A stretch of 20,236 bases of DNA from the NCBI GenBank assembly GCA_035490315.1, contig DATHET010000351.1, positions 1 to 20,236 of the forward strand, written 5' to 3'. The translations under genes were made by a program, and so were the position numbers. Shown one piece after another: positions 1 through 7,567 of the stretch. Position 1 is the stretch's first letter. The number at the start of each line of letters is the position of its first letter. Under the pieces are notes generated by a model. The model was not told the origin of the DNA and ran no database searches. It saw only the letters and a program-made list of their open reading frames with translations. This DNA comes from JADJQU01 sp035490315. Lineage in GTDB: Bacteria > Planctomycetota > UBA1135 > GCA-002686595.

Positions 1-1314
1 ATCCCCGCGCCAATCGGGATGCAACAGGAAACGCACTTCGCCTTCGCGCTCGCGCAGCTCACTGGCCAGCTGGCAAGCCGCGAAGCCTGAGTCGCGCACG
101 AACATCGTGTGGAACAAGCGCATCACGCGCGCCACGGTCGAACGGCGCACGTGGCGGTGGTCGCGCTCGAAGGGCTGCTCGGTGCAGTACATGACCGTCT
201 CGAACGCCGGGAAATACGTGACGCCGGAGTTGCGCTTGGCGAATTGCTCGGCGGCGACGCGCAGCGTGCACTTCGAAAGACTGCTCGCCACCACGACATG
301 GGCCTCGTCGCCACGGTAGGTCGCCTGGAGCGGAACGGGCGAGACCGTCACGATGAATTGCACGCGCGGGTTGAAGCGCCGCAGGGTGCCGAGCATCAGC
401 TCGAGCTCGGCAAGATTCTCCTCGACGCTGAGCATGCGGCGCTCGACCAGCGACGACGACAAGCGCCAGGGCACGCGGGAGAGGACCGAGCCGTCGGATT
501 TCAATTGCCAGATCTCGGTCAAGCCCAGGGTGATCACGAACACCTCGGCCTCGAGCAAGGCGCGGCGGCAGGCCTCGACGTGGACGGGATAATTCGCTTC
601 GTACTCGGCGACCGAGGCGAACTCGACTTCTTCGCGGAAGGGATCGCGGTAGACCGTGCGACCCTTGTCCTCCATGCGCCACAACAGGCGCGGCAGCTTG
701 CGCAGCTCGAAGGCCTTTTCGACCAGCTGGCGCATCGCCGGCACGTTGAAAATCGTGCCCCAGGCCGCGGAGGCCATCGAGTAGGGCGAGCCCGCGTGGT
801 AATGCGGCTCGGTGATCACGTAATTGAAGCCGTTGGCCTGCAGGTGGTGCGAGATCTCGGTCGCGAAGCAGGAGCCGGCGCTGGTCACCGGCGTCGTGCG
901 ATCGACCAGCTTGGCCAGCTTGGCGTAGGGCAGGGTGTCGTGCACCGAGGTCGGGTGGGGGAAGCGCGTCGGATTCGGGTACCAGACTGCGTCGGGATTG
1001 AACTTGGACGCGGGCACATAGGCGGCGCGATTCTCCGAGGTCATCACCTCGTGCTGCGCGATCTGGCCCAGCATGCGCAGGTTGGCGACGCGATCGTGGC
1101 CGGAGCTGGCGAGGAGCTGCGAGAGGCTCGCGCGCATCGTCTCCGCGACGCAGGCGGGACTTTGCAACACGTTGGCGTGCTGCGAGAGCGTCGCGACCAG
1201 TTGATCGACCTGCTGCACGGTCTCCTCGGGAAAGATCGAGCGCAGGAGGAAGCGCAGAGCCTGCGGATCGTCGACCCGCGACTCTTCATTGAACACCAGC
1301 GTGGGCTCGGTCAT
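1..1314 (-). CDS. GSCFA-domain protein (SGNH-hydrolase-like), C-terminus cut by window edge
   Basis: 438 codons are open from an ATG at 1314 to the left edge with no stop, so the C-terminus is missing. The family-naming AGSCFA motif is at residues 146-151. Further family-like blocks are TLGLTEIW (262-269), TVSPVPLQAT (323-332), YFPAFE (367-372) and a DHRHV stretch (385-389) that resembles the Asp/His block of SGNH hydrolases. GSCFA proteins belong to the SGNH/GDSL hydrolase superfamily and are thought to act on acyl or glycan groups; the substrate here cannot be read from sequence. A GGAG lies 5 nt before the ATG. It is the last readable gene of a leftward cluster behind two glycosyltransferases (76-nt gap), which suggests a role in modifying a glycan or glycoprotein. 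The first ~130 residues are a less recognisable N-terminal extension. Family assignment is strong; the function is inferred. Confidence 0.9.
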   Translation of the reverse strand, partial: MTEPTLVFNEESRVDDPQALRFLLRSIFPEETVQQVDQLVATLSQHANVLQSPACVAETMRASLSQLLASSGHDRVANLRMLGQIAQHEVMTSENRAAYVPASKFNPDAVWYPNPTRFPHPTSVHDTLPYAKLAKLVDRTTPVTSAGSCFATEISHHLQANGFNYVITEPHYHAGSPYSMASAAWGTIFNVPAMRQLVEKAFELRKLPRLLWRMEDKGRTVYRDPFREEVEFASVAEYEANYPVHVEACRRALLEAEVFVITLGLTEIWQLKSDGSVLSRVPWRLSSSLVERRMLSVEENLAELELMLGTLRRFNPRVQFIVTVSPVPLQATYRGDEAHVVVASSLSKCTLRVAAEQFAKRNSGVTYFPAFETVMYCTEQPFERDHRHVRRSTVARVMRLFHTMFVRDSGFAACQLASELREREGEVRFLLHPDWRGD

Positions 1315-1390
1315 CGGTTCTCCAGGAGCGGTGTGCGGGGTTCGACCAGCGGTTCGCTTGCCTCGAGCAGGCAGCGAGCTGCCCGTCCGC

Positions 1391-2815
1391 TCAATGCAAG
1401 ACAGCAGGCGGTGGCGTTTCCGACAGTGCTGTTTCGGTCAGGCTGTTCTCGATCTCGCGCCAGCGCAGCTGGCGGTGTGCGGCGGCGAAGGGCGCGCGGG
1501 TCAAGGCCTGTCGGGTCTGGCTCGCGAAGAGGCGCAGGTCCTCCGTGCGCCCCATGCGGCCGACGGCGGCCGCGGCGAGCAGCCAGATGTCCGGCGAATC
1601 GTGCTTGAGCAGCGGCTGGGCCTCCGCGATCGCGGGCCCGAGCAGATTGGCGTCGATCAAGGCCTCGATGCATCCCAAGCGGGCTTCGAGGTGATCCGAT
1701 TTGGTCTTCAAGGCGCGCTGGAAGGATTCGCGAGCCTGCAGCGGACGCGCGGCGAGCAGTTGCACGGTGCCCAGGCGCGTCGCGGCGGCCCAGTGGGTCG
1801 CGCCAGGCAACAGCTCGCACACCGACGGCTGACCGTGAAGACCGAGGCAGTGCTTGAATGCGACCTCGGCTCGGCGCAGCCACGCGTTCTGCGCTTCGGC
1901 AGCGGTCTCCACGAGCGCGAGCTGCTCGCAAGCCGCGCCTTCGAGGAGCGAGAGGTTCGGGTGGTCCGCGACCAGAGTGCGCGCGGCCTTGATCACCTCG
2001 AGCGAATCGAGGAAGCGCTTTTCGTCGAGCAGCATCCAGGCTTGCAGAGTCGCGGGCTGGATCACGTTCAGTCGCGTCGCCCGGCTGCCGAGGGCCAGCA
2101 ACTCGTCCCAAGCGCGCGTGCTTTCCAAGATTGCCCGCTCGCGCTCGCCGCTGCGCAGCAGCTCGCGTGCATAGAATGAGCGCATCACGATGTCGCCAGG
2201 GTGTGCGACCAGGTGCCGCGCGAGCAGATCGCGGTTGCGCAGATCCTTGTTGCGCTCGCGGCGCAGCTCGGGCACGGCGCCGTAGTGCACCAGCGGGGCG
2301 TTGACGACTTCCACCTGCCGCGGGCTCGCCGAGAGCCAGCCCGCGATCTGCTCGTGGATGATCCCGTTCCACTGCAGATCGGCGGTGCGCCGCAAGAGTC
2401 GCGGCAGCAGCAGGGATTCCCCGCGGCGCTCGGCGCCGCTGAGCACTTCCGCGGGCGTGGACTTCAAGCTGCGCGCGTCGTGCAGCGGCAACAACCCAAG
2501 ATCGAGCCGGTTCCTGCGCAACGCGTGCTTCAAGACGCGAGCCGCTCCAGGTCCCAGACGCTCGTCAGCGTCGATCGCGAGCACGTAACCCGCGCGCACC
2601 GTCTCGATCGAGAAATTGCGCGCGGCCGCGAAATCGTCGCACCAGGGGAATTCGAATACCTCGGCGCCGCCTAGGCGCGCGACCTCGATCGTCCGGTCGT
2701 TCGATCCGGTATCGACGACCACCACGCGGTCCGCGACGCCCGCGAGGGAAGCCAGGCAGCCGGGCAGCATGCGCTCCTCGTCGCGCACGATCAGGCAGGC
2801 CGTCAGTTGACTCAT
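1391..2815 (-). CDS. Family 2 glycosyltransferase with TPR-like C-terminal region
   Basis: 474 aa. The N-terminus (SQLTACLIVRDEE) starts a GT-A fold of the GT2 type: VVVVDTGSNDRT at 31-42, the WCDDFAAARN segment near 58-67, and a metal/nucleotide-binding DADE at 82-85. WNGIIHEQI (149-157) is typical of the SunS/LgtF-like branch of GT2. The C-terminal half (about 170-470) is alpha-helical and Ala/Leu-rich with repeat-like spacing (for example ARPLQARESFQRALKTKSDH), as in GT2 enzymes fused to TPRs. It likely transfers a sugar from a nucleotide sugar to a protein or lipid-linked acceptor in the cytoplasm. The start at 2815 is chosen because its ATG overlaps the stop of the upstream glycosyltransferase (ATGA, 2812-2815). 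The frame stays open upstream to 3403, but that part only shadows the neighbour. The acceptor is unknown. Confidence 0.9.
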   Translation of the reverse strand: MSQLTACLIVRDEERMLPGCLASLAGVADRVVVVDTGSNDRTIEVARLGGAEVFEFPWCDDFAAARNFSIETVRAGYVLAIDADERLGPGAARVLKHALRRNRLDLGLLPLHDARSLKSTPAEVLSGAERRGESLLLPRLLRRTADLQWNGIIHEQIAGWLSASPRQVEVVNAPLVHYGAVPELRRERNKDLRNRDLLARHLVAHPGDIVMRSFYARELLRSGERERAILESTRAWDELLALGSRATRLNVIQPATLQAWMLLDEKRFLDSLEVIKAARTLVADHPNLSLLEGAACEQLALVETAAEAQNAWLRRAEVAFKHCLGLHGQPSVCELLPGATHWAAATRLGTVQLLAARPLQARESFQRALKTKSDHLEARLGCIEALIDANLLGPAIAEAQPLLKHDSPDIWLLAAAAVGRMGRTEDLRLFASQTRQALTRAPFAAAHRQLRWREIENSLTETALSETPPPAVLH

Positions 2816-4743
2816 TTCTTCGGGCTCAGCGAATTCGCCGGTGAAGGCTGGGGCAGCAGCGCGGGTTGATGCGCGCCGTCGATCGGGATGCACAGCTCGC
2901 GCGCGGTCCAGGGAACCGCGAGGACCGGCGCCAGTCGTTGATCGCTCTTGCTCGCGGACTCGAGAGCCAGGCCCCACTTCGTCGCGAAACGTTCCCAGTT
3001 CGCCTGGAGCAGCTCGCTGTGCCGCTCGAGCTTGCTGCGGCCCTTGTAGGCCTCGTGGCGCACGAAGACGTCGCGCGCGCAGCGATTCTGGAAGCCCGCG
3101 AGCGTCGCTCGCAGGGTGAAGTCGTCGTCCTCGTAACCCCAGGGCGAGAAGCGCTCGTCGAAACCGCCGATCGCGTCGAGCACTCGACGGGGAACGAGCA
3201 TGCAGAAGGAGGACAGGACCGGCGCGTGGAAATGCTGGCGGTTCAAGTCGCGCGAAGTCTCGCGTGCGAACCGCGCGATCGATTCGGGATCGGTCGCGCA
3301 GGTCATCACTACCTGCTGGCCGTGGGCCGCGCGGTCGGAAGTCGGCGCGATGCAACCCGAGAGCGGATTGACCTCGGCGTGGTAGAGCAGGCGCGCGAGC
3401 CAATCGGGTGTGACCATCGCGTCGTTGTCGAGGAACACGACGTATTCACCGCGCGCGTGAGGCAGGGCCTGGTTGCGCGCGCGCGGCGCACCGAGGTTGA
3501 CGTTGTTGCGCAGGAGCTTGACGTCGGTCGCAGCGGCGAGGAATTCCGCGCTGCCGTCGCTCGAGCCGTTGTCGACGAAGATGATCTCGGTCGGGTGATT
3601 CGCGTCGCGCGTCTCGCGCAGGCGCGCCAGGCAGGCCCTGGTCTGCTCGAGCGCGTCGTAGGAGACGACGACGATCGAGACGAGCTTGCCGTGCGCCGCC
3701 CCGTCTCGCATCACCGGCTCGGGGTCGAAACCCGCGGTCTGCATCAGCTGACCGCGGTAGTAAGGCACGTAGGCCAGGCGGCGCGTCATCGAGCGCAACT
3801 GCGCCAACAGGCCGGCCGCAAGCGGCCCCGTGCGAGGCTTGCTCTCCGTCGCGCGCATCTTCTCCAGGAAGTCGTTGGCTGTGGAGTAGTAGGCCTCGGT
3901 GATCGACAGCGCGCGCGTCACCGTCAGCGTCGCGGCGTTGGGCTCCGAGTGGATGCCGAGCCCCGTGAACGACTTGAACATGGGATCCTGCCCGTGCTTG
4001 CCCCACAGACGCGCCGTGTTCACACCAAGGCGCACCGCGCGAGCGAAATACTTGTCCACGGTGAGCACGTGGTCGTGCTCGCAGGCGAGATCCTTGCGGA
4101 AGAGGATGGAGTAACCCTTCTTCGCCAGGCGGAAACCGAGCTCGACGTCCTCGACGATGGCTTCAGGAAACGTCTGTGCGTCGAAACCGCCGACTTCGCG
4201 CAGGGCGGCGAGCGGCAGGCTGATGTTGCAGGTCCAGAAGTACTGCCACGGATGCAGAGCGCCGTCGCGCATCCGGATGTAGTCGAACAACAGATCCGAG
4301 TCGTTGAGGACCTGGACGAAGGGATGGCGCAGGGATTCGGCAGTGAAATCGAACGTTCCGAGCACGGCGACCTTGTCCGAGCGCGTGGCGTGGACCTCGA
4401 GGTGTTTCTCGAACAGATCGAAGGCCGGCACGGAATCGTCGTTGAGGAACAGCACGAGCGCGCCGCGGCAATGCTCGAGCGCGAGATTGCGCGCCGCCGC
4501 GGGGCCAGCGTTCTCCTGGCGAAGCAATTTCAGGGCGAAGCGATAGGCCGTGTCCTGAAGCCTGACCGGCTGAGGGCTGCCGTCGTCGACGACGATCACC
4601 TCGAAACGGCGCGGCGCGAGAGTCTGCTGGTTGCAGCGCATCAAGAGCTGCTCCAGCGTCTGATTGCGCGCGTAGGTCGGCACGACGACCGACAGCTCGG
4701 GCAAAGTCTGAGCAGTCGTGGGGGTGGAACGAGCCTGCTTCAT
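2812..4743 (-). CDS. Bifunctional (two-domain) family 2 glycosyltransferase
   Basis: 643 aa with two GT-A domains in tandem. Domain 1 spans about 16-270: LSVVVPTYARN, VVDDGS (51-56), metal-binding NDD (101-103) and the acidic ED (198-199) of VEDVELGFRLAKKG. Domain 2 spans about 354-600: VSIVVVSYDALEQT, VDNGSSDGS (390-398), DND (439-441) and ED (538-539) of GYEDDDFTLR. The ~80-residue linker is helical and carries a YVPYYRG segment. Both domains keep their acidic motifs, so both may be active, adding two sugars or alternating linkages as in polysaccharide or O-antigen polymerising enzymes. There is no signal peptide or clear membrane segment, so it is likely cytoplasmic. Its ATG overlaps the stop of the upstream gene and its stop overlaps the next ATG (both ATGA), implying translational coupling. 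Sugar and acceptor are not predictable. Confidence 0.92.
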   Translation of the reverse strand: MKQARSTPTTAQTLPELSVVVPTYARNQTLEQLLMRCNQQTLAPRRFEVIVVDDGSPQPVRLQDTAYRFALKLLRQENAGPAAARNLALEHCRGALVLFLNDDSVPAFDLFEKHLEVHATRSDKVAVLGTFDFTAESLRHPFVQVLNDSDLLFDYIRMRDGALHPWQYFWTCNISLPLAALREVGGFDAQTFPEAIVEDVELGFRLAKKGYSILFRKDLACEHDHVLTVDKYFARAVRLGVNTARLWGKHGQDPMFKSFTGLGIHSEPNAATLTVTRALSITEAYYSTANDFLEKMRATESKPRTGPLAAGLLAQLRSMTRRLAYVPYYRGQLMQTAGFDPEPVMRDGAAHGKLVSIVVVSYDALEQTRACLARLRETRDANHPTEIIFVDNGSSDGSAEFLAAATDVKLLRNNVNLGAPRARNQALPHARGEYVVFLDNDAMVTPDWLARLLYHAEVNPLSGCIAPTSDRAAHGQQVVMTCATDPESIARFARETSRDLNRQHFHAPVLSSFCMLVPRRVLDAIGGFDERFSPWGYEDDDFTLRATLAGFQNRCARDVFVRHEAYKGRSKLERHSELLQANWERFATKWGLALESASKSDQRLAPVLAVPWTARELCIPIDGAHQPALLPQPSPANSLSPKK

Positions 4744-5096
4744 TGCCCCTCGGGGCTGCGCGGCGTGCGCGAGGCGCTGGACGGAGTGTCGTGCGGCCGG
4801 GCGTAGACGCGGGTGGCCTTGGCCATCGAGACCGAGGCTTCGACGATGACGCGCAGGGCGCGGCGCATCTCTTCGGGGTCGTCGCTCGCCAGCGAGGATT
4901 CAGCGTGGGCGAGGACGACGGTCAGCAGGTTGTTGAGCCTGTGGACGAATTCGCGCGACCCGCTGAAGGGCAGGGCCGGCGGAGGATCAGGTTCGTTTTG
5001 CATGGTCGGCAACGTGTTGTCGGCGCGCGCGAGGATTTCCCTGAGTGCGGCGAGATGCCCCGGTGCGCTGTCGAGAAATCCGACACTTCGAAGCAC
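4740..5096 (-). CDS. Small DHp-like (histidine kinase dimerisation domain-like) protein
   Basis: 118 aa. Residues 49-68 (REFVHRLNNLLTVVLAHAES) resemble the H-box helix of sensor kinases of the HxxNN type, with H52 in the phospho-acceptor position. A second helix (about 74-96) could complete a two-helix hairpin. There is no room for an ATPase domain, so it cannot be a complete kinase. It may be a phosphotransfer or dimerisation module, or a diverged scaffold. The start is GTG at 5096 with GGAGG 4 nt upstream. An internal ATG at 5003 would give 87 aa that keep the whole DHp-like part. Its stop overlaps the ATG of the glycosyltransferase gene (ATGA). It is transcribed divergently from the flagellar operon, whose sigma-54 site lies 83 bp away. 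The coding call is fairly secure; the role is inferred from a short match. Confidence 0.7.
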   Translation of the reverse strand: MLRSVGFLDSAPGHLAALREILARADNTLPTMQNEPDPPPALPFSGSREFVHRLNNLLTVVLAHAESSLASDDPEEMRRALRVIVEASVSMAKATRVYARPHDTPSSASRTPRSPEGQ

Positions 5097-5132
5097 GCGA
5101 CCTCCGGCGCGGCGGGCCCGCGCTGGGATTTT

Positions 5133-5146
5133 CCTTCTATGGAAGG
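5133..5146. repeat. Small dyad (CCTTC-TATG-GAAGG) upstream of the sigma-54 site
   Basis: A perfect 5-bp inverted repeat with a 4-nt centre, about 33 nt upstream of the -24 element in the 122-bp divergent intergenic region. It could be part of an activator site, but an arm this short can arise by chance. Confidence 0.25.
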
Positions 5147-5178
5147 CGGCGCTCAGAGCGAGCAGTGCGGAGCGGGAG

Positions 5179-5193
5179 TGGCACGAGGCTTGC
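5179..5193 (+). promoter_or_regulatory. Predicted sigma-54 (RpoN) promoter of the flagellar operon
   Basis: TGGCACGAGGCTTGC matches the RpoN consensus TGGCACG-N4-TTGC at every fixed position, and the invariant GG (5180-5181) and GC (5192-5193) are exactly 10 nt apart. The predicted transcription start is near 5205, 14 nt before the fliO GTG and 29 nt before its alternative ATG. It points into the flagellar operon. Sigma-54 promoters need an enhancer-binding ATPase; no such gene is in the window. Confidence 0.8.
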
Positions 5194-5218
5194 CTGAGCG
5201 ACCGACCCAGGTCCCTCC

Positions 5219-5674
5219 GTGACCTGTCCTCCCATGCTCACACTCGCATTGCTCGAAGGTCCCGCCGCGGCGAAGACCGGTCCGGACATGACGCAGTACT
5301 TCGGCGTCTGCGTCGGGCTGATCCTGCTGGTCGTGCTCGGCGGCTACGCCTTCAAGCGTCTCTTCGCTCACACCCTGTCGACTCGCGCGGCGCGACGCTC
5401 GCTGCAGATCGTCGACGTGCTGCCCCTGGGCGGCAAGCAACGCCTCGCGGTGGTGCGCTGCTACGACCGGACGTTCGTCGTCGGTCTGGGAGACAAGGAG
5501 ATGTGCCTGGTCACCGAGCTCGACGCGCAATCGACGCCCGAGCTGGTCGCGTCGAGCGTGGAGCCTCTGCCCACGCCCGCGGATCAATCCACTTTCCAGC
5601 GCCTCTTGCGCGCCGCACGGCCCAGGCCGCCGCGCAAGGCCGCGACCCTGGCGCGAGAAGGGGTCTTGGGATGA
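5219..5674 (+). CDS. fliO: Flagellar biosynthesis protein FliO
   Basis: 151 aa from GTG 5219. One hydrophobic segment (about 27-45, FGVCVGLILLVVLGGYAF) is followed by a cytoplasmic domain with RRSLQIVDVLPLGGKQRLAVVRCYDRTFVVGLGDKEMCLVTEL (here split over residues 59-101), the FliO pattern. FliO is a membrane chaperone that helps assemble the FliP ring of the flagellar export gate. The C-terminal tail is basic and proline-rich. An ATG at 5234 (residue 6) is an alternative start. GTG has only a weak AGG 7 nt upstream and ATG has no Shine-Dalgarno match, but ATG leaves a longer leader after the predicted sigma-54 start site. It is the first gene of the operon and its stop overlaps the fliP ATG (ATGA at 5671-5674). 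FliO is poorly conserved, so its position before fliP adds weight. Confidence 0.88.
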   Translation: MTCPPMLTLALLEGPAAAKTGPDMTQYFGVCVGLILLVVLGGYAFKRLFAHTLSTRAARRSLQIVDVLPLGGKQRLAVVRCYDRTFVVGLGDKEMCLVTELDAQSTPELVASSVEPLPTPADQSTFQRLLRAARPRPPRKAATLAREGVLG

Positions 5675-6495
5675 GCTGTCTGCGCTGGATCGCTTCCCTC
5701 GCGCTGGTGATGGCCCTCTCGGTCTTCGCCAGCGCTTCGCAGACACCGGATCCCGCCGGAACTTCGGCGCTGATCGATCAGATCGCGACCTCTGGCGACG
5801 CCGACCAGGCCGCGGGCCCCGGAGTCGAGCAGATCGCCCACTTGCTGGGAGAGGAGCGCATGTCGACCGCGGTCGAGATCGCGATCCTCCTGACAGTTCT
5901 CTCGCTGCTGCCGGCGATCCTGATCACGATCACGAGCTTCACGCGCATCGTGATCGTCCTGTCCTTCGTGCGCCGGGCCATGTCGACCAATGAGCTGCCG
6001 CCCAACCCTGTGATCATCGGCCTGGCGCTGTTCTTGACCACTTTCGTGATGGCTCCAGTCGCAGAGCGCATCCAGGAAAAGGCCTGGAAACCCTACTCCG
6101 CCGGCACCGCGACTTTGGAGCAGGCCGGCGATGCAGCCTGGGTCGAGCTCTCGCACTTCCTGATCGCCAACACGCGCCAGAGCGAGATCGACCTGTTCAA
6201 GGAGCTCGCTCACGATCCGCAAAGCGAGACCGCCGAGCCCGCGCAATTGCCCTTGCGCGTCGTCGTGCCGGCCTTCGTGCTCTCGGAGCTGAAGACCTCG
6301 TTCCAGATGGGCTTCCTGCTCTTCCTGCCCTTCCTCGTGATCGACCTGGTCGTGTCCAGCGTGCTGCTCTCGATGGGCATGTTCATGCTGCCGCCGGTCA
6401 TGGTCTCGACGCCGATCAAGATCCTGCTCTTCGTGCTGGTCGACGGCTGGCACCTGGTCTGTCACTCCCTGGTGACCTCCTTCGTGACGACATGA
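5671..6495 (+). CDS. fliP: Flagellar export gate protein FliP
   Basis: 274 aa. It has an N-terminal signal-like segment (residues 1-23, ending in ASA), typical because FliP is often processed. The family hallmarks are ITSFTRIVIVLSFVRRAM (about 87-104), PPNPVIIGLALFLTTFVMAPV, SELKTSFQMGFLLFLPFLVIDLV and SMGMFMLPPVMVSTPIKILLFVLVDGW, the last two spread over about 208-262. Five FliP subunits with FliQ and FliR form the protein-conducting channel of the flagellar type III export apparatus in the inner membrane. The start is the ATG that overlaps the fliO stop by 4 nt; the frame is open further upstream but that part is not FliP-like. The stop overlaps the fliQ ATG (6492-6495). Length and motifs are normal for the family. 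Confidence 0.98.
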   Translation: MSCLRWIASLALVMALSVFASASQTPDPAGTSALIDQIATSGDADQAAGPGVEQIAHLLGEERMSTAVEIAILLTVLSLLPAILITITSFTRIVIVLSFVRRAMSTNELPPNPVIIGLALFLTTFVMAPVAERIQEKAWKPYSAGTATLEQAGDAAWVELSHFLIANTRQSEIDLFKELAHDPQSETAEPAQLPLRVVVPAFVLSELKTSFQMGFLLFLPFLVIDLVVSSVLLSMGMFMLPPVMVSTPIKILLFVLVDGWHLVCHSLVTSFVTT

Positions 6496-6773
6496 TCCAG
6501 ACCATCGACATGCAGGTGACGGAGCTCGCGCGCGATCTCCTGTGGACCACGATCGTGGTGACGGCGCCGGTGTTGCTCACCGGTCTGGTCGTCGGCGTGG
6601 CGATCAGCTTGTTCCAGGCCTTGACCTCGGTGCAGGAGCAGTCGCTTTCGCAGGTGCCCAAGATGATCGCGGTCATGGCGGTCACGCTCCTGCTGCTCGC
6701 GCCCTGCTTGAATCTGCTGCGCGATTACGCCGAGCGCGTGCTCAGGATGCTGGTGAGCTTCGGGCTCTCGTGA
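6492..6773 (+). CDS. fliQ: Flagellar export gate protein FliQ
   Basis: 93 aa, close to the usual ~89. There are two transmembrane helices, about 17-40 (LLWTTIVVTAPVLLTGLVVG) and 55-75 (KMIAVMAVTLLLLAPCLNLL), joined by the conserved SLFQALTSVQEQSLSQVPK loop. FliQ is the four-copy component of the FliPQR export gate. The ATG overlaps the end of fliP, and the TGA overlaps the fliR ATG by one base (TGATG, 6771-6775), so synthesis of the gate subunits is probably translationally coupled. Confidence 0.98.
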   Translation: MIQTIDMQVTELARDLLWTTIVVTAPVLLTGLVVGVAISLFQALTSVQEQSLSQVPKMIAVMAVTLLLLAPCLNLLRDYAERVLRMLVSFGLS

Positions 6774-7564
6774 TGATCCAGGCCCTGCCCACATTCCTGC
6801 CGGCGGGCACCCTCGCGGCCTTCGGTCTGTACCTGTTGCGCACCAGCGCGATGGTGATCGCCGCGCCGGTCTTCGGCACGGGCACGAACTTCTCGATGCA
6901 CCGCGTGGCCTTGATCGTGGCCCTCGCGTTTCTCTTCTACACGGCTTCGGGAACTCCGCTCTCTTCCGCGCCTTCGCCGCTCGAGTTCGGCGCCTTCGCC
7001 GGCCGCGAGATCCTGATCGGCGTGGCTCTCGGCTTCGTGCTGCAGCTCGTGTCGCTCGCCGTGCGCGTCGGCGGCGAGATGATCGGGCAGGAAATGGGCT
7101 TCTCGATGGCGAGCCAGGTCGATCCGCAGACCGGCGTCAACATGCCTTTGATCGCGCAGCTCTACGACGGCTTGTTCCTGATCGGCTTCCTCGCGGTCGA
7201 CGGCCATCACTGGATGATCCGCGCCCTCTCGAGCTCCTTCGAGCGCGCTCCCGTCGGCCAGATCGGCGGCACGGGGCAGCTCTCCAACGCGATCGAGACG
7301 CTTTTCGTCCAGATGTTCACCGCTGGCGTGGTCTTCGCCGCGCCGGTGATGGTCCTGATGTTCCTGGTCTCGCTGATGATCGCCTTGATCGGCCGAGCGG
7401 TGCCGCAGATCAACTTGATGGACATGGGATTCACGCTGCGCATCCTCTGCGCGCTGCTCGCCATGTTCGCCTTCGCGCCGATGATCGCGCCGGCGATGGA
7501 ACGACTGTACGGCGGCGTCCAGAGCGGGCTCGCCAGCGTGCTCGGATCCTTGCAACCCGTCTGA
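6773..7564 (+). CDS. fliR: Flagellar export gate protein FliR
   Basis: 263 aa, normal FliR length, with several hydrophobic segments. Family-like stretches include LRTSAMVIAAPVFGTGTNF near 23-41, FAGREILIGVALGFVLQLV near 75-93, the GGEMIGQEMGFSMASQVDP block (99-117) and a C-terminal VPQINLMDMGF (about 219-229). FliR is the single-copy gate subunit that completes the FliPQR channel and contacts FlhB. The ATG at 6773 is chosen because it overlaps the fliQ stop; a longer frame from 6542 only shadows fliQ. The flhB ATG follows after 3 nt. Confidence 0.97.
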   Translation: MIQALPTFLPAGTLAAFGLYLLRTSAMVIAAPVFGTGTNFSMHRVALIVALAFLFYTASGTPLSSAPSPLEFGAFAGREILIGVALGFVLQLVSLAVRVGGEMIGQEMGFSMASQVDPQTGVNMPLIAQLYDGLFLIGFLAVDGHHWMIRALSSSFERAPVGQIGGTGQLSNAIETLFVQMFTAGVVFAAPVMVLMFLVSLMIALIGRAVPQINLMDMGFTLRILCALLAMFAFAPMIAPAMERLYGGVQSGLASVLGSLQPV

Positions 7565-7567
7565 GCC

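Noticed and set aside
109..1608. A 499-codon plus-strand frame
   Set aside because: Antisense to the GSCFA gene; its composition (Arg, His, Ala, Gln, Asp runs) shows no domain, while the minus strand gives a clear family match.
2816..3403. N-terminal extension of the TPR-type glycosyltransferase by 196 codons
   Set aside because: It overlaps the upstream glycosyltransferase in another frame and lacks motifs; the ATGA overlap gives a better start.
2866..4806. A 646-codon plus-strand frame
   Set aside because: Antisense to the two-domain glycosyltransferase; no recognisable motif.
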